Assembly (NCBI GenBank): GCA_946533175.1
Contig: CAMNBS010000011.1
Location: 1 to 21,789, forward strand
Direction of reading: 5' to 3'
Length of the DNA stretch: 21,789 nt
Source of the DNA: an uncultured Clostridia bacterium
GTDB lineage: Bacteria > Bacillota_I > Bacilli_A > RF39 > UBA660
Part shown: positions 1 to 8,384 of the stretch, one piece after another
Layout of the letters: the number at the start of each line of letters is the position of its first letter
Position numbering within the stretch: position 1 is the first letter of the stretch
Position numbers and translations under genes: made by a program
Notes under the pieces: model-generated
The model's input: only the letters and a program-made list of their open reading frames with translations
Database searches by the model: none
Told to the model about the DNA's origin: nothing

Positions 1-13
1 CAACGATGCGAAT

Positions 14-38
14 AGACAGTCCTTGTGGCTGTTTTTTT
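14..38 (+). terminator. Intrinsic terminator of the unit upstream of murD
   Basis: A short hairpin has ACAG (16-19) pairing with CTGT (29-32) and CC pairing with GG, with one bulged T and a TTGT loop. A run of seven T follows, and then more pyrimidine-rich sequence. It ends whatever lies upstream of the window. The stem is short, so the call rests mainly on the T run and on its position before a new promoter and gene. Confidence 0.6.
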
Positions 39-50
39 CTTTTCTTTTTT

Positions 51-93
51 TTGACGGTAATGAATTTACTTTTTTTAAAATAAATAATATAAT
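51..93 (+). promoter_or_regulatory. Candidate SigA promoter for murD
   Basis: TTGACG at 51-56 is a 5/6 match to the -35 consensus. TAAAAT at 76-81 could be its -10, with a long 19-base spacer. A second pairing, TTTACT (65-70), 17 bases, TATAAT (88-93), has a better -10, but it would start the transcript within the ribosome binding site. The sequence does not decide between them. Confidence 0.4.
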
Positions 94-108
94 TAAAAAG
101 GTGATATA

Positions 109-1467
109 ATGTTTGAAAATAAAAAAATTTTAATTCTTGGAATGGCAAGAAGTGGTGTAGCGGCAGCAAAAGTGTTATTAGAAAGAAAAAATAATGTAAT
201 TATCAATGATTTAAAAGAAAGAGAAAAACATGATAAAAAGATTATTGATGAATTAGAGAAACTGGGCTGTAATTTTATTTTAGGAAGTCATCCCGATGAT
301 TTATTAGATACAAGTTTTGATTATGTAATTAAAAATCCAGGTATTCGTGATGATCATGAATATATAAAAAAGGCTAGAAAACTACATATTGAAGTAATCA
401 ATGAAGTAGAGCTTGCATATTTATTATTACCAAAGGATGTAACTTTAATTGGTATTACTGGTACTAATGGAAAAACAACAACCACAACTTTAACATATGA
501 AATTATGCATGAATACTATAAAGAACGTGTTCATTTAGCAGGTAATATTGGCTATCCGCTTTGTAGTATTTTAAAAGATCTTAAAAAAGATGATTTTATT
601 GTTATGGAAGTATCAGTACAACAGAGTGTTAATATTAAAAAATTTCATCCCCATGTGGCATTAATAACAAATTATTCTCCTGCTCATATTGATTTTTTAG
701 GAACCTATGATAATTATAAAAAAGTTAAATCAAAAATGTTTTATAATCAAGGAAAAGATGATATTGCCATATTAAATTTGAATAATGAAGATGTTTTAGT
801 AGAAATGAGAGATATTCCTGGCATAAAAAAATATTTTTCTAGTACTAATACGTCAGCTAACTGTTATTTAAAAGATAATATGATATATTATAATGATAAG
901 AAAGTAATTAATTGTGATATTATTAAAATACCTGGTATGCATAATATTGAAAATATTTTAGGAGCTATTAGTATTGCCAAAGAGTTTAATGTTTCGGATG
1001 AAGCAATTACTAAAGTAATTAGTAATTTTTATGGAGTAACGCATCGCCTTGAATTTGTTGATGAAATAAATAAAGTGCGCTTTTATAATGATACTGAAGC
1101 AACGAATATTAAGTGTACTCAAATTGCCTTATCATCCTTTAATAAACCTATAATAATTATATTAGGTGGACTTGAACGTGGGCAAAATTTTGATGAATTA
1201 AAAGATTATGTTAAAAATGTTAAAGCGATTATTGGCATTGGGGAGTGTCGAGAAAGGGTAAGAGAATTTGGTAATAAATGTAATATTAATACATATATTT
1301 ATGAATATTTAAAAGATGGATTTGATAAAATAAAAGAGATAATGGCAAAGGAAGATATTGTTTTATTATCTCCTGCGTCTGCTTCGTGGGATCAATATAA
1401 GGAATGTGAAGAGCGTGGCGATGAGTTTAAAGATTTAGTTAGGAAATTAAAAGATGGAAGTAATTAA
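109..1467 (+). CDS. murD: UDP-N-acetylmuramoylalanine--D-glutamate ligase (MurD)
   Basis: MurD is the cytoplasmic Mur ligase that adds D-glutamate to UDP-MurNAc-L-alanine during peptidoglycan precursor synthesis, using ATP. At 452 residues it is a normal length. A Rossmann-like N-terminal region (ILGMARSGVAAA, about residues 9-20) binds the UDP substrate. The central domain has the ATP loop GITGTNGKTTTT near residue 115. The typical C-terminal motif SPASASWDQY...ERGDEF is present; many homologues have Cys where this has Ser in SPA(S)ASWDQ. The start has the site AAAGGTGAT (97-105) three bases upstream. The gene overlaps the DUF1653 gene by 14 bases and lies beside eno, not in a division and cell wall (dcw) cluster. 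No other wall gene is in the window, so it may be transcribed apart from the other mur genes. Confidence 0.96.
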   Translation: MFENKKILILGMARSGVAAAKVLLERKNNVIINDLKEREKHDKKIIDELEKLGCNFILGSHPDDLLDTSFDYVIKNPGIRDDHEYIKKARKLHIEVINEVELAYLLLPKDVTLIGITGTNGKTTTTTLTYEIMHEYYKERVHLAGNIGYPLCSILKDLKKDDFIVMEVSVQQSVNIKKFHPHVALITNYSPAHIDFLGTYDNYKKVKSKMFYNQGKDDIAILNLNNEDVLVEMRDIPGIKKYFSSTNTSANCYLKDNMIYYNDKKVINCDIIKIPGMHNIENILGAISIAKEFNVSDEAITKVISNFYGVTHRLEFVDEINKVRFYNDTEATNIKCTQIALSSFNKPIIIILGGLERGQNFDELKDYVKNVKAIIGIGECRERVREFGNKCNINTYIYEYLKDGFDKIKEIMAKEDIVLLSPASASWDQYKECEERGDEFKDLVRKLKDGSN

Positions 1468-1696
1468 AAATCGTGTTTATAGGCATTTTAAAGGTGATTA
1501 TTATCTTGTTTTAGATTTAGTTATTAATAGTGAAACTGATGAAGAGATGGTTTTATATCAAGCTTTATATGGTGAAGGAAAAAGATATGTTCGTCCATTA
1601 GAGATGTTTATAAGTGAAGTGGATAAAACAAAGTATCCTAGTGTTAAACAAAAATATCGTTTTGAACTGCAAGATATCGAAACTAAAAATAAATAA
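1454..1696 (+). CDS. DUF1653 domain protein
   Basis: This 80-residue protein is almost entirely one DUF1653 domain. The family pattern is visible: VYRHFKGDYYLVL near the N terminus, then E(M)VLYQALYGEG, then YVRPLEMF. The biochemical function of the family is not established. It is a small soluble protein without a signal peptide or membrane segment. The start overlaps the end of murD by 14 bases and has only a weak site (AGGAAA about 8 bases upstream), so translation is probably coupled to murD. eno begins 15 bases downstream behind its own strong ribosome binding site. The family call is firm and the role is unknown. Confidence 0.88.
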   Translation: MEVIKNRVYRHFKGDYYLVLDLVINSETDEEMVLYQALYGEGKRYVRPLEMFISEVDKTKYPSVKQKYRFELQDIETKNK

Positions 1697-1711
1697 AAGG
1701 AGAGGAAAATT

Positions 1712-2956
1712 ATGAAAATAAGAGATATTAAAGGAAGAGAAATATTAGATTCTAGAGGAAATCCAACAGTAGAAGTAGATGTTATTTTGGAAAATGGGGT
1801 TGTTGGAAGGGCTGCTGTGCCAAGCGGAGCATCAACTGGTTCAAGAGAAGCTTTAGAAATGCGTGATGGAGATAGTAGATATCGTGGACTTGGGGTTTTA
1901 AAAGCGGTTAATAATGTTAATACTATTCTTCGAGATGCTTTAGTTGGCATGGATGTTGAAAAACAAAAGGAACTAGATTATAAAATGCTAGAACTTGATG
2001 GTACAAAAAATAAGAGCAAACTTGGTGCTAATGCTATTTTAGGTGTTAGTATGGCATCATTAAAAGCAGCAGCATTAAATGCTAAAAAACCTCTTTATCG
2101 TTATATCGGTGAGGGAAATACTTTACCTCGACCAATGATGAATATTATTAATGGTGGGGCTCATGCTGATAATTCATTAGATTTTCAAGAATATATGATT
2201 ATTCCAATGCAAAAGTCTTTCAAGGAAATTATGCGTGTTGCTAGTGAAGTTTTTCATGTTTTAAAAGGAATATTAAAAGATAAGAAGTTAGCTACTAGTG
2301 TAGGTGATGAAGGAGGTTTTGCTCCTAATCTTTCATCCAATGAAGAGGGATTTAAACTTATTATGGAAGCGATTACAAGTGCAGGATATACGCCTGGTGT
2401 TGATGTATGCATGGCTATTGATGTTGCGGCAAGTGAGTTTTATCGTGATGGAAAATATCATTTGGTTGGTGAGGGAAGATGTTTGACAACGGATGAACTA
2501 ATTAATTACTACGAAGAATTAATTAATAAATATCCAATTATTTCTATTGAAGATCCTGTTGATGAAAATGATTGGGATGGATTTAGTAAAATAACTGCTA
2601 AATTAGGTAATAGAATACAGCTTGTTGGTGATGATTTGTTTGTTACAAATAAAGAGTATTTGCAAAAAGGTATTGAATTAAAAGCTGGTAATGCTATACT
2701 TCTAAAAGTAAATCAAATAGGAACGATTACCGAAACATTAGAAACCATTGCTCTAGCTAGAGCTTATAACTATAAAACAATTATTTCCCATCGCTCTGGT
2801 GAAACTGAAGATACAACTATTGCTCATCTTGCGGTAGGGTTAAATCTTGGCCAAATTAAAACTGGTTCAATCTCAAGAACTGATCGTATGTGTAAATATA
2901 ATGAATTACTTCGTATTGAAGAAGAATTGGAAAGTAGTAAAGAAAATAATGAGTAG
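1712..2956 (+). CDS. eno: Enolase (phosphopyruvate hydratase)
   Basis: Enolase interconverts 2-phosphoglycerate and phosphoenolpyruvate in glycolysis and needs Mg2+. At 414 residues it is slightly shorter than the usual 420-435. All key residues are visible: His151 (GGAHADN), Glu160 (QEYM), Glu200 (GDEGGFAP), Mg2+ ligands Asp237, Glu280 and Asp307, Lys332 in the signature LLKVNQIGTITET, His360 (SHRSGETED) and Lys383 (QIKTGS). The catalytic Lys, His and acid set is therefore intact. The start follows a strong AAGGAGAGG site (1697-1705). The gene is not beside pgk, tpiA or gpm as in many Bacilli; it lies between a DUF1653 gene and an ATP-grasp gene whose start it overlaps by 8 bases. Confidence 0.98.
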   Translation: MKIRDIKGREILDSRGNPTVEVDVILENGVVGRAAVPSGASTGSREALEMRDGDSRYRGLGVLKAVNNVNTILRDALVGMDVEKQKELDYKMLELDGTKNKSKLGANAILGVSMASLKAAALNAKKPLYRYIGEGNTLPRPMMNIINGGAHADNSLDFQEYMIIPMQKSFKEIMRVASEVFHVLKGILKDKKLATSVGDEGGFAPNLSSNEEGFKLIMEAITSAGYTPGVDVCMAIDVAASEFYRDGKYHLVGEGRCLTTDELINYYEELINKYPIISIEDPVDENDWDGFSKITAKLGNRIQLVGDDLFVTNKEYLQKGIELKAGNAILLKVNQIGTITETLETIALARAYNYKTIISHRSGETEDTTIAHLAVGLNLGQIKTGSISRTDRMCKYNELLRIEEELESSKENNE

Positions 2957-3845
2957 TTTTCATCAAATAATTGATAAAATTGGTGACGAATTAAATATTA
3001 AAGTAACTCATCTTTCGGATAATTGGGTAATTGTTTTAGAAAAGGATCGACAAATTCACTATATTGAAGGGCACAAGTTTGATCTTAATAATCATGCTAT
3101 TGGTAATATTATTGATGATAAGGGATTATTTTATGATATATTAAAATATAAACAAATTCCTTGTTGTTTTCATAAAGTAATCTTTAAAAATTATGATAAG
3201 AATGAAGTTGAATCTTTCTTTTTCGAACATCATCAAGAAATTATTGTTAAAGGTAATGTTGGAACTTGTGGAAAGCTAGTTTTCAAAATATGTGACTTAG
3301 ATACATTATTTAAGACAATAGATTATTTATTCACAAGTCAATATTCGGTATCCTTGTGTCCTTATTATGATATTGAAAATGAATATCGAGTTATTCTTTT
3401 AAATAAAGAAATACGTCTTCTTTACGGTAAGAGAAAACCATTGATTATTGGAGATGGCAAAAGTAATGTTCAAAGTCTTTTAGAAAAAAATAATCTTCAT
3501 CTTAGAACTAAAATTATTGATGAAAAATATATTCCAAAGAAAAATGAAATAGTAGAATTAGATTTTCGTTTTAATTTATCTTGTGGTGGAACACTGTTTT
3601 GGGAAATTGATGAAGAATTACGCAAAAAGATAGAAAATCTTGCTTTCAAGGTTGTTAGTGAATTAAATATATCTTTTGCTAGTGTTGATATTATATACAC
3701 AAAGAATCATGAATTGTTGGTTTTGGAGGCTAATAGTGGTATAATGATGACCAACTTAATTAAGTTAAATGGTGATAAAGGGTATAATATTGCTTATAAT
3801 CTTTATAAGGAAGCTATTGAATTAATGTTTAGAAAAAAAGAGTAA
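2949..3845 (+). CDS. ATP-grasp ligase of the GshB/cyanophycin-synthetase type, substrate unknown
   Basis: A 298-residue protein with the marks of the ATP-grasp fold. These are a VKGNVGTCGK nucleotide-binding strand and loop, EYRVILLNKEI followed by GDGKSNVQSLLE (as in the cyanophycin synthetase and glutathione synthase-like groups), the NLSCGGTLF segment, and a C-terminal metal-binding motif LVLEANSG. ATP-grasp enzymes join a carboxylate to an amine or thiol through an acylphosphate. The substrate cannot be read from sequence. The frame stays open further upstream inside eno, but the ATG at 2949, overlapping the eno stop by 8 bases, is the natural start because earlier codons would lie deep in eno. 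It is co-transcribed with eno and closed by a terminator. No Cys/Glu ligase (GshA) is beside it to support a glutathione role. Confidence 0.75.
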   Translation: MSSFHQIIDKIGDELNIKVTHLSDNWVIVLEKDRQIHYIEGHKFDLNNHAIGNIIDDKGLFYDILKYKQIPCCFHKVIFKNYDKNEVESFFFEHHQEIIVKGNVGTCGKLVFKICDLDTLFKTIDYLFTSQYSVSLCPYYDIENEYRVILLNKEIRLLYGKRKPLIIGDGKSNVQSLLEKNNLHLRTKIIDEKYIPKKNEIVELDFRFNLSCGGTLFWEIDEELRKKIENLAFKVVSELNISFASVDIIYTKNHELLVLEANSGIMMTNLIKLNGDKGYNIAYNLYKEAIELMFRKKE

Positions 3846-3869
3846 AGAAACTGTTAAAGGTTTCTTTTT
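3844..3869 (+). terminator. Intrinsic terminator after the ATP-grasp gene
   Basis: An 8-bp perfect stem (AAAGAAAC at 3844-3851 with GTTTCTTT at 3860-3867) encloses an 8-base loop, and the T run continues to 3869. It overlaps the stop codon of the ATP-grasp gene and closes the murD-DUF1653-eno unit. Confidence 0.8.
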
Positions 3870-3896
3870 CATATTTTATTTTAAAGAAAAATACGT

Positions 3897-3923
3897 TATA
3901 ATATATTATATGTTAGTAGGAGG
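3897..3923 (+). promoter_or_regulatory. -10 element and ribosome binding site of tex
   Basis: TATAAT at 3897-3902 follows the terminator, but there is no good -35 (TTTTAT at 3874-3879 at best). TAGGAGG at 3917-3923 is a strong ribosome binding site four bases before the ATG at 3928. That site decides the start in favour of 3928 over the in-frame ATG at 3910, which has no site and would sit at the expected transcription start. Confidence 0.55.
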
Positions 3924-3927
3924 ATAT

Positions 3928-6087
3928 ATGAACAACAAAATAATAGAACAAATTAGTAAAGAAATGCGGATTAGTCTTCGTCAAGTTGAAGTAACCCTTA
4001 AATTATTAGAAGAAGGAAATACTATTCCTTTTATTGCCAGATACCGTAAAGAGTTGACAGGAGCATTAAATGAGGAAGCCATTCGAAGCATTGAAGAAGT
4101 GTATCGCTATCAAATGAATCTTTTAAAAAGAAAAGAAGATGTTATTCGTCTTATTGATGAAAAAGGATTATTAACTGATGAATTAAAAGAGGCAATTTTA
4201 TCGTGTGATAAGTTAGTTGATGTAGAAGATTTATATCGCCCATATAAAGAAAAAAAGAAAACTAAAGCTAGTGAAGCGATTAAAGCAGGTCTTCTTCCTT
4301 TAGCTCAAAAGGTTTTATTATTTCAAGAGTTTAATTTAGATGATGAAGTAAATAAATATCTAAATGATGCCGTAAAAACGAAAGAAAAAGCTCTTCTTGG
4401 AGTTAAATATATTATTGCTGAGATAATAAGTGATGAGGCTATTTATCGTAAGTTTATTCGTAATTATATTTATTTAACAGGAATAATAAAATCAAAGCGT
4501 AAAAAAGATGCTAAAGATGAACGTGAAGTATATAAAAATTATTATGATTATAATGAAAAAATTAAAGGAATTAAGAGTCATCGAATTTTAGCGATGAATC
4601 GAGGAGAAGCAGAAAATGTTTTGACTATTAGTCTTGAATATTCTAAAGATGAAGTAAAAACGTATTTATGTCGTAAGGTTATTTTAAATAAAGATGTTTC
4701 GTTTGTTAATCTTGTTAGTGAAGCTATTGCCGATAGTATGTCGCGATTAATTTTACCAAGTATTGAAAGAGAAATAAGAAGTGATTTAACTGATAAAGCA
4801 AGTACGGTGGCAATTGAAAATTTTGCTAAGAACTTAGAAGCTTTACTTATGACTCCACCACTTAAAGAAAAAATAGTTTTAGCTCTTGATCCAGCCTATC
4901 GTACAGGATGTAAACTAGCGGTTTTAGATAAAACAGGAAATCCTCTTCATATTGATGTAATTTATCCAACTCCTCCCGCAAATAAGATTTTAGAAAGTAA
5001 AAAGATTGTTCTGGATTTGATTGAAAAATATCAAGTTGATGTTGTGGCGATTGGAAATGGTACGGCATCAAGAGAGAGTGAAGCTTTTATCGCTGATACC
5101 ATTAAGGAAGCTCATCATCCTGTAAGTTATGCCATTGTTAACGAAGCAGGTGCCAGTGTTTATTCAGCTTCTAATTTAGGTATAGAAGAATTTCCAAATT
5201 TAACAGTAGAAAAACGTAGTGCTATTAGTATTGGACGAAGACTACAGGATAGTCTTTCCGAACTTGTTAAAATTGATCCTAAAAATATTGGAGTTGGATT
5301 ATATCAACATGATGTTAAAGAAAAAGATTTAGAAAATACTTTAGATTTTACTGTTGAAAAAGTGGTTAATAAAGTGGGGGTTGATGTTAATACGGCTAGT
5401 GTTTCTCTTCTTCAATATGTATCAGGGTTGAATAAAAGAAGTATTGAATCAATTATTAATTATCGATTAAAAAAAGGAAAGATAATTTCTCGAAATGAAA
5501 TAAAAGATTTAAGTGGAATAAGTGATAAAACTTTTGAACAAGCAGCGGGCTTTTTACGAATTACAGATGGGGAAAATAAATTGGATGAAACAGCAATTCA
5601 TCCGGATAATTATGCTGACGCAATGCATATATTAGAAAAATTACAATTAAAAATAGAAGATATTGGTAAAGAAAATTTGTTGATTAAATTAGGAATGGTG
5701 GATTTAGAAACAATTAGAAAAGAATTAGATATTCCTGAATATACTTTCTATGATATTATTGATGCTTTAAAAAAACCTCATCGTGATCCGCGTGATGAAG
5801 CTCCAAGTCCTATTTTAAAAAGTGATGTTTTAACTATTGATGATGTTAAAATTGGCATGGAATTAAAGGGAACAGTTCGTAATGTTGTAAACTTCGGTTT
5901 GTTTATTGATGTTGGATTACATAATGATTGTTTGGCTCATATATCTAAATTATCTAAGGATTTTGTAAGCGATCCTAATAAATTATTTAAAGTAGGGGAT
6001 ATAGTTACCTGTTATGTTATTGATATTGATAAGAAAAATGAAAAAGTATCACTAAGTTTATTAAAGGAGGATCATACTGATGGATGA
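3928..6087 (+). CDS. tex: Tex-family RNA-binding transcription accessory protein
   Basis: This 719-residue protein has the usual Tex layout and length. It begins with an all-helical Tex N-terminal region (ISLRQVEVTLKLLEEGNTIPFIARYRKE) and a segment of the Tex central core ending in DLYRPYKEKKKT. Next is a YqgF/RNase H-like domain from about residue 315 (LALDPAYRTGCKLAVLD, then VVAIGNGTASRE), then helix-hairpin-helix repeats (residues 490-560, VGVDVNTAS and IKDLSGISDKTFEQAAGFLRI). A C-terminal S1 RNA-binding domain follows (about 640-715, GMELKGTVRNVVNFGLFIDVG). Tex is a conserved nucleic-acid-binding protein linked to transcription; its exact role varies between species. It overlaps ppaC by 8 bases and is expressed with it. 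Confidence 0.95.
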   Translation: MNNKIIEQISKEMRISLRQVEVTLKLLEEGNTIPFIARYRKELTGALNEEAIRSIEEVYRYQMNLLKRKEDVIRLIDEKGLLTDELKEAILSCDKLVDVEDLYRPYKEKKKTKASEAIKAGLLPLAQKVLLFQEFNLDDEVNKYLNDAVKTKEKALLGVKYIIAEIISDEAIYRKFIRNYIYLTGIIKSKRKKDAKDEREVYKNYYDYNEKIKGIKSHRILAMNRGEAENVLTISLEYSKDEVKTYLCRKVILNKDVSFVNLVSEAIADSMSRLILPSIEREIRSDLTDKASTVAIENFAKNLEALLMTPPLKEKIVLALDPAYRTGCKLAVLDKTGNPLHIDVIYPTPPANKILESKKIVLDLIEKYQVDVVAIGNGTASRESEAFIADTIKEAHHPVSYAIVNEAGASVYSASNLGIEEFPNLTVEKRSAISIGRRLQDSLSELVKIDPKNIGVGLYQHDVKEKDLENTLDFTVEKVVNKVGVDVNTASVSLLQYVSGLNKRSIESIINYRLKKGKIISRNEIKDLSGISDKTFEQAAGFLRITDGENKLDETAIHPDNYADAMHILEKLQLKIEDIGKENLLIKLGMVDLETIRKELDIPEYTFYDIIDALKKPHRDPRDEAPSPILKSDVLTIDDVKIGMELKGTVRNVVNFGLFIDVGLHNDCLAHISKLSKDFVSDPNKLFKVGDIVTCYVIDIDKKNEKVSLSLLKEDHTDG

Positions 6088-7696
6088 AATTAAAATTTTT
6101 GGTCATAAAAATCCCGATACGGATTCTGTTACATCAGCGATTGCTCTTGCGTATTTAAAAAGAGTATTTAAACAAGATGCTCAAGCATATGTTTTGGGTG
6201 AAATTAATAATGAAACAAAGTATGTATTAAATTATTTTAAGGTAGACAAACCACCTTATTTAAATGATGTTAAATTAGAAGTAAGTGATTTGAATTATAA
6301 AAAAGACTGTTATTTGAATGAAAAAAATACTTTAGATGATTTATATAATTATATGCAAAAAGAAGAAATAACTGGTGTTCCAATATGTAAGGATAATAAA
6401 AACTTTGTTGGCATTGTTACAATGAAAGATTTATTAAAAATTATTGTAAATCCTCATTATGATGAACTAAAAACTAATTATACGAATATTTTAAAGATAA
6501 TTAAAGGTATAGAAATATTGCGTTTTAGAGAAAATATTGAAGGTAAAATTCTTTTGTCAGCTTATAAAACGACAGATTTTGAAGAGAATATTAATCTTAC
6601 AAGTAATAATATTTTAATTACTGGAAATCGTTTTCAAATTATTAAACATGCTATAGAAGCGAAAGTTCATCTTATTGTAGTTGTTGGAACAAAGAAAATT
6701 GGTGATGATTTAATTAAATTAGCAATGAAAAATAAAATTAATATTATCGCTACGATGCAAGAGTCATTATACGTGTCAAGAATGATTATCTTAAGTAATT
6801 ATATTAAAAATATTATGTCGACTAATCCTATAGCTCCAATCATAGAAAATATGTATATTAATGATTTTTTAACATTAGCAAGTAAATATAAATTTACGAA
6901 TTATCCAATAGTTGATCGTAAAGGTAAAATATTAGGACTATTGCGTAGTGAAGATATTCGTGAAAAAAGACGCAAAAAGGTTGTTATGGTTGATCATAAT
7001 GAATATAGTCAAAGTGTTGATGGAATTGATGAAGCCGAAATATTAGAAATAGTTGATCATCATAAAATTGGTAATGTTAATTCAAGTGTACCAATTAATT
7101 TTCGAAATATGGCAGTTGGTAGTACTAATACCATTATTTATGAAATGTATAAAGAACAGAAAGTCAAGCCACCAAAATATATTGCTGGTTTAATGTTATC
7201 AGGCATTATTTCGGATACTTTACTTTTTCATTCACCAACTACAACGATTTATGATAAAAGAGCGGTTGATGCCCTAGCTAAAATAGCTAAAGTTGATCCT
7301 TTAGAATTTAGTAAAGGAATGTTTGCTTCTGCTGCTTCTATTAAGGGAAAAACCATTGAAGAATTAATTTATAATGATTTTAAATCATTTAATATTAGTA
7401 ATCGTAAAATAGGTATTGGTCAAATGACTGTTATTGATTATATTAAGGTTTTAAAGGATAAAGAAAAATATTTAACTGTTATTGAAAAAATTAGTGAAGA
7501 ACACGATTATGATATCTTAGCTTTTTGTATTACTGATATTATTAATAATAATACATATCTTTTATATAATGCTAAATCTAAAAATATTTTTGAAACAATT
7601 TTTGATGTTTCAGATATTTATGAAGGATATGAATTAAAGGGTGTTGTGTCACGTAAAAAGCAAATAATACCGCTTTTAATGGATGAATTAAAATAA
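6080..7696 (+). CDS. ppaC: Manganese-dependent inorganic pyrophosphatase with CBS and DRTGG regulatory domains
   Basis: A family II pyrophosphatase, which splits pyrophosphate to phosphate with Mn2+ or Co2+. At 538 residues it belongs to the long regulated type. The DHH core is split by a regulatory insert. The N-terminal metal motif is FGHKNPDTDS (His9, Asp13, Asp15). Then come CBS1 (about 70-120), a DRTGG domain (about 165-240) and CBS2 (about 245-295). The core resumes with VDH (Asp305, His306) and DHH (326-328), and the DHHA2 domain ends in SRKK (524-527), the substrate-binding Arg and Lys. In characterised CBS-pyrophosphatases adenine nucleotides bind the CBS pair and alter activity; that this one is regulated in the same way is inference. 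A strong AAAGGAGG site (6063-6070) lies inside the end of tex. Confidence 0.95.
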   Translation: MDEIKIFGHKNPDTDSVTSAIALAYLKRVFKQDAQAYVLGEINNETKYVLNYFKVDKPPYLNDVKLEVSDLNYKKDCYLNEKNTLDDLYNYMQKEEITGVPICKDNKNFVGIVTMKDLLKIIVNPHYDELKTNYTNILKIIKGIEILRFRENIEGKILLSAYKTTDFEENINLTSNNILITGNRFQIIKHAIEAKVHLIVVVGTKKIGDDLIKLAMKNKINIIATMQESLYVSRMIILSNYIKNIMSTNPIAPIIENMYINDFLTLASKYKFTNYPIVDRKGKILGLLRSEDIREKRRKKVVMVDHNEYSQSVDGIDEAEILEIVDHHKIGNVNSSVPINFRNMAVGSTNTIIYEMYKEQKVKPPKYIAGLMLSGIISDTLLFHSPTTTIYDKRAVDALAKIAKVDPLEFSKGMFASAASIKGKTIEELIYNDFKSFNISNRKIGIGQMTVIDYIKVLKDKEKYLTVIEKISEEHDYDILAFCITDIINNNTYLLYNAKSKNIFETIFDVSDIYEGYELKGVVSRKKQIIPLLMDELK

Positions 7697-7698
7697 TA

Positions 7699-7727
7699 TT
7701 GCTATCTAAAATATTATGATGTATAAT
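7699..7727 (+). promoter_or_regulatory. Candidate SigA promoter for yceD-rpmF
   Basis: TTGCTA (7699-7704), a 17-base spacer and a consensus TATAAT (7722-7727) lie between ppaC and yceD. The predicted transcript start is only about 10 bases before the yceD ATG, so the leader would be very short. Confidence 0.55.
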
Positions 7728-7743
7728 TTTAGAGGGAGTTTTT

Positions 7744-8175
7744 ATGATTAATTTAGAAAAATTAAATTATGTTGATGAAATACCACTTGATTATGAAATA
7801 GAAATACCAAAAGAAAATTATCAAAAAATGGATATTGTTCAACTAGATAAAGTAAAAATAATAGGGAATATTACTGTAAATAATGAAAATAATTATGATA
7901 TTAATGCTACTGCTAAAGGAGTGATGATATTACATGACGCCATTACTTATGAAGAAATTCCGTATCATTTTACCATAAAAATTGAAGAAACTTTGGAAAA
8001 TTCCACTAAAACACTTGATTTAATTGAGTTTTTATGGCATTATATTATTTTGGAAGTTCCCTTAAGGTTTACTAATAGCGAATTATCTAATATTGAAACA
8101 GAAAATTATCGTGTTATTAGTGAAGAGGAATATAAGAAAAAGAATAATCCGTTTAGTGATTTCAAATTGGAATAA
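7744..8175 (+). CDS. yceD: YceD/DUF177 family protein (large-subunit rRNA accumulation)
   Basis: A 143-residue protein assigned to DUF177 from its C-terminal pattern (LDLIEFLWHYIILEVPLRF) and from its place 15 bases upstream of rpmF, a very widely conserved pairing. In Escherichia coli and plants the family is needed for accumulation of 23S rRNA and so for large-subunit assembly. Many homologues carry a C-x2-C pair and further cysteines; this protein has no cysteine at all, so any metal site of that kind is absent. The ribosome binding site is GAGGGAG, about 6 bases before the ATG. Sequence similarity alone would be modest, and the neighbour makes the call secure. Confidence 0.85.
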   Translation: MINLEKLNYVDEIPLDYEIEIPKENYQKMDIVQLDKVKIIGNITVNNENNYDINATAKGVMILHDAITYEEIPYHFTIKIEETLENSTKTLDLIEFLWHYIILEVPLRFTNSELSNIETENYRVISEEEYKKKNNPFSDFKLE

Positions 8176-8190
8176 GAAAGGAGTGAGATC

Positions 8191-8373
8191 ATGGCTGTAC
8201 CTTTTAGAAAAGTTTCAAAAACAAGAAAACGAATGAGAAGAGCTCACAATGCTTTAGAAGCTAAAACTGTAACTAAATGTCCTAACTGTGGAGAGGTTAT
8301 TAAACCACATCGTGTTTGCCCAAAATGTGGACATTATAAGAAAGAAGAAGTAATAAAAAAAGATGCTGAATAA
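8191..8373 (+). CDS. rpmF: 50S ribosomal protein L32
   Basis: A 60-residue basic protein of the large ribosomal subunit. The N-terminal MAVPFRKVSKTRKRMRRAH is typical of L32 in Gram-positive bacteria. The zinc-ribbon cysteines are intact as CPNC and CPKC, separated by about ten residues (the C+ form). It follows yceD behind a strong GAAAGGAGTGAG site and is expected to be co-expressed with it. The stop codon lies inside the terminator hairpin that ends this unit. Confidence 0.98.
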   Translation: MAVPFRKVSKTRKRMRRAHNALEAKTVTKCPNCGEVIKPHRVCPKCGHYKKEEVIKKDAE

Positions 8374-8384
8374 GCATTTTTTTT
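8363..8384 (+). terminator. Intrinsic terminator after rpmF
   Basis: ATGCT (8363-8367) pairs with AGCAT (8373-8377) around a 5-base loop, followed by eight T (8377-8384). An upstream A run can extend the stem through a G-T pair. The rpmF stop codon is within the loop and 3' arm. Confidence 0.8.

Noticed and set aside
1..38. Possible 3' end of a T-box leader, because the hairpin contains GTCCTTGTGG
   Set aside because: The diagnostic TGGNACCGCG segment would lie outside the window, and a promoter for murD follows, so only a terminator can be supported.
1558..1950. 130-codon open frame on the - strand
   Set aside because: It lies opposite the DUF1653 gene and eno, which are both certain. It has no recognisable product or ribosome binding site.
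2304..2486. 60-codon + strand frame inside eno
   Set aside because: It is an alternative frame within a conserved enolase, with no homology.
3046..3054. Second ATCGACAAA (Spo0A-box-like, 8/9)
   Set aside because: It is inside the ATP-grasp coding region with no promoter nearby, so it is probably chance. It also shows that such a match can occur by chance in this composition.
4862..5071. 69-codon - strand frame inside tex
   Set aside because: It is antisense to the conserved YqgF-like domain of Tex and is a shadow of that coding region.
7693..7717. 8-bp perfect inverted repeat ATAATATT after ppaC
   Set aside because: It is purely A/T, has no T run after it, and overlaps a promoter, so chance in AT-rich DNA is the simplest explanation.
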